This document shows, piece by piece, positions 62,699-64,000 of a stretch of 64,000 nucleotides of DNA (position 1 is its first letter; every line of letters begins with the position of its first letter). The notes beneath the pieces were generated by a model. That model was not told where the DNA came from. It ran no database searches and saw only the letters and a program-made list of their open reading frames with translations. Position numbers and translations under genes: made by a program. Origin of the DNA: Azospirillum soli (GTDB lineage: Bacteria > Pseudomonadota > Alphaproteobacteria > Azospirillales > Azospirillaceae); contig NZ_JAGINQ010000005.1 in assembly GCF_017876165.1 (NCBI RefSeq), positions 248,001 to 312,000 of the forward strand, given 5' to 3'.

Positions 62699-63262
62699 AT
62701 GGAAGTGAAGACGCTGAACCGGGAATCCTGGCTGTCCGCCGCCTTCTCCGCCCTGGCCGAAGGAGGCGCGGAGCAGGTTCGGGTGGAGGTGCTGGCGAAG
62801 CGGCTGAAGGTGACGAAGGGCAGCTTCTACTGGCACTTCCGCGACCGGACGGAGTTGATGGAGGCGCTGCAGGAAAACTGGAAGATCGGCCGAATCGAGG
62901 CGATCAACATGCAGACGCGGCTGAACGGCCAATCGCCGGGAGAGCGGCTGCGCGACGTCTTGTCGCTTTACGCGGGCAACGGCAACCCGCGCGGCATGGC
63001 CATCGAAATGGCGATGCGCGACTGGGCGCGGCGTGACGCTCGGGCATCGGAGATCGTGGCCGAGGTGGACCGGGAGCGTCTGCGCTGCGTGTCGGAGCTG
63101 TTCGCCGGCATGGGGCTGGCGGAGGACGATGCCTTCGCGCGGGCGTACCTGTTCTACTCGTTCATTTTCGGCGAAGGACTTCTGGCGCGATCGGCAGCGC
63201 CGGACCGGTTCGAAAAGGCGCGGGATATCTGTGGGCGGGTGTTGGTGCCAGAGGGAGCTTGA
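62699..63262 (+). CDS. TetR-family transcriptional regulator, probable leucine-catabolism regulator
   Basis: About 187 residues. N-terminal HTH: SWLSAAFSALAEGGAEQVRVEVLAKRLKVTKGSFYWHFRDRTELMEALQ, followed by a helical ligand domain. The frame opens at 62570; ATG 62699 with CGGAG eight bases upstream is the likely start. A copy of the operator at 45399-45439 lies just before it. Binding of the same site at liuA would make it a TetR-type regulator of isovalerate/leucine genes, as LiuQ is in some proteobacteria (from memory). No DNA-binding proof exists. Confidence 0.85.
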   Translation: MEVKTLNRESWLSAAFSALAEGGAEQVRVEVLAKRLKVTKGSFYWHFRDRTELMEALQENWKIGRIEAINMQTRLNGQSPGERLRDVLSLYAGNGNPRGMAIEMAMRDWARRDARASEIVAEVDRERLRCVSELFAGMGLAEDDAFARAYLFYSFIFGEGLLARSAAPDRFEKARDICGRVLVPEGA

Positions 63263-63623
63263 TACCCTCCCCCACCCGGACATGGGCGACCCGGCTGACC
63301 TGAAGCAGTTCGTCAAGGGTCATGTCCCAATGCGTGCCGCCTTCGGTTCAAACCGGCGGCACATGGCACAGTTCTCACCCTTCGGCGCATTGAAGTCATC
63401 ACCCTGCTCCACGGCGGTGGCCGCCTTCCAAACGGCCCCGGTGCGGCTCGGTTTGCACAACCGTTTTTTGGCTTCATCGTCGAAGCATAAAAACATATTC
63501 TGTCAAAAATTGACGCAACTTAGACCATTGACGGTAGAAAATTGCAAGAACAATACTCAATACGTGGAGTATGCACGATGAATGCATGCGCATGAATTTA
63601 TAATAATATCTGCGGAGAATGAC
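63263..63623. other. 361-base intergenic region
   Basis: Between the TetR gene and the last partial gene. An in-frame open stretch (about 63283-63581) has no ribosome binding site and mixed composition, and does not resemble any family I know. The 3' half is AT-rich, with a -10-like TATAAT region near 63600 before the next gene. No tRNA or repeat was seen. Confidence 0.5.
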
Positions 63624-64000
63624 ATGACGGCGACCGTCACCAACATATCTTCCACGTCATACCAAGGACCGACCAGCTGGAAGGTCATCATTCAGCCCGG
63701 ACCAAACAACAATTATGCGGGCAACGCGGCGCTGACCATCTACCAGACCAGCAGCGACAGCGAGAGTTTTGGAAGCACGACCTTCTTCGACGGCAACAAC
63801 ACCTGGGGTCCAGTCACCGCAACGTCGGGCGGCTACACGCTATCGTTCGATTGGGCAAAGTGGTACCCGCCCTACACGACCGGATCGGGAACGGTGAACG
63901 GAACGATCCAGGTGCAAAACCTCATCATCAAGCAAGACGACCATACGGTCGAAACCTTCTCCGGCATTCTTTTCGAATGGGATACGTCCGGCACGTTCCT
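63624..64000 (+). CDS. Partial, unrecognised lower-GC gene cut by the window end
   Basis: The ATG at 63624 follows GCGGAG; the frame stays open to 64000, giving at least 125 residues with no stop. The sequence (MTATVTNISSTSYQGPTSWK ... FEWDTSGTF) is rich in Ser, Thr, Asn, Gly and aromatics, with no signal peptide or membrane helix. The TWGPVTATSGGYTLSFDW pattern suggests a beta-sandwich such as a lectin-like or surface/secreted protein, but I do not recognise it. GC content is clearly lower than in the rest of the window, compatible with horizontal origin. The 3' part is missing. Confidence 0.65.
   Translation, partial: MTATVTNISSTSYQGPTSWKVIIQPGPNNNYAGNAALTIYQTSSDSESFGSTTFFDGNNTWGPVTATSGGYTLSFDWAKWYPPYTTGSGTVNGTIQVQNLIIKQDDHTVETFSGILFEWDTSGTF

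Noticed and set aside
63033..63581. A 182-residue plus-strand frame after TetR
   Set aside because: Its first half is an alternative frame of TetR and the rest has no ribosome binding site or recognisable motif.

Overview
The window looks like a chromosome or chromid segment of a high-GC alphaproteobacterium of the Azospirillum/Rhodospirillales type. The evidence is a GC content well above 60% through most of the window, membrane-bound PuuD-type urate oxidase, CcoG, an HWE/HisKA_2-like sensor kinase, MatR/MatB, and several alphaproteobacterial-looking dispersed palindromes. Genus is inference. No rRNA, tRNA, CRISPR array, transposase or phage gene was seen. High GC creates many long antisense open frames, which were discarded.

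Layout. (1) 22-1700: a small GNAT-like protein, a HemD-like protein and an Rrf2 regulator. (2) 2158-7841: a ureide/purine block with an M20 hydrolase, allantoate amidohydrolase, OHCU decarboxylase, hydroxyisourate hydrolase, cytochrome-c-fused urate oxidase and a divergent LysR. Allantoinase is absent. (3) 7810-14803: a minus-strand operon with a Pot-type ABC importer, a ureohydrolase and a carbon-nitrogen amidase, plus a divergent LysR. It suggests uptake and breakdown of a guanidino or omega-amide compound. (4) 14805-21028: CcoG, a MocR regulator, an orphan PAS/HisKA_2 kinase, a possible small-RNA region and a LacI regulator. (5) 21165-26893: four plus-strand genes for glycan transfer (TPR-GT41, GT9, an unrecognised protein, GT47-like). 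(6) 26866-32721: a minus-strand operon that reads as a Gram-negative Dlt-like acylation system: MBOAT, a 45-residue DltX-like microprotein, two AMP-forming ligases (one with an HTH-like N-terminus, one fused to a carrier protein) and an SGNH/DltD-like protein. This is the most unusual system in the window.

(7) 32930-57681: a long minus-strand region for branched-chain acyl-CoA catabolism. It holds HSD10-like SDR, ETF-QO, UspA, HMG-CoA lyase, both methylcrotonyl-CoA carboxylase subunits, methylglutaconyl-CoA hydratase, three acyl-CoA dehydrogenases, thiolase, aldehyde dehydrogenase, a PaaK-like ligase, a Liv-type ABC transporter with an embedded acyl-CoA ligase, and 3-hydroxyisobutyrate dehydrogenase. 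(8) 57862-61984: MatR, malonyl-CoA synthetase and EtfBA, which supplies the electron acceptor for the dehydrogenases and passes electrons to ETF-QO. (9) 62013-64000: a PaaI-type thioesterase, a TetR regulator and the start of an unrecognised lower-GC gene cut by the window end.

Regulation is partly readable. Two tandem CCATACG-N4-CGTATGG palindromes precede isovaleryl-CoA dehydrogenase, and a near-identical site precedes the TetR gene, so TetR probably controls the leucine genes. TGTATACA sites flank matR. Start codons were moved from the longest open frame where a ribosome binding site or operon overlap supported a shorter protein.
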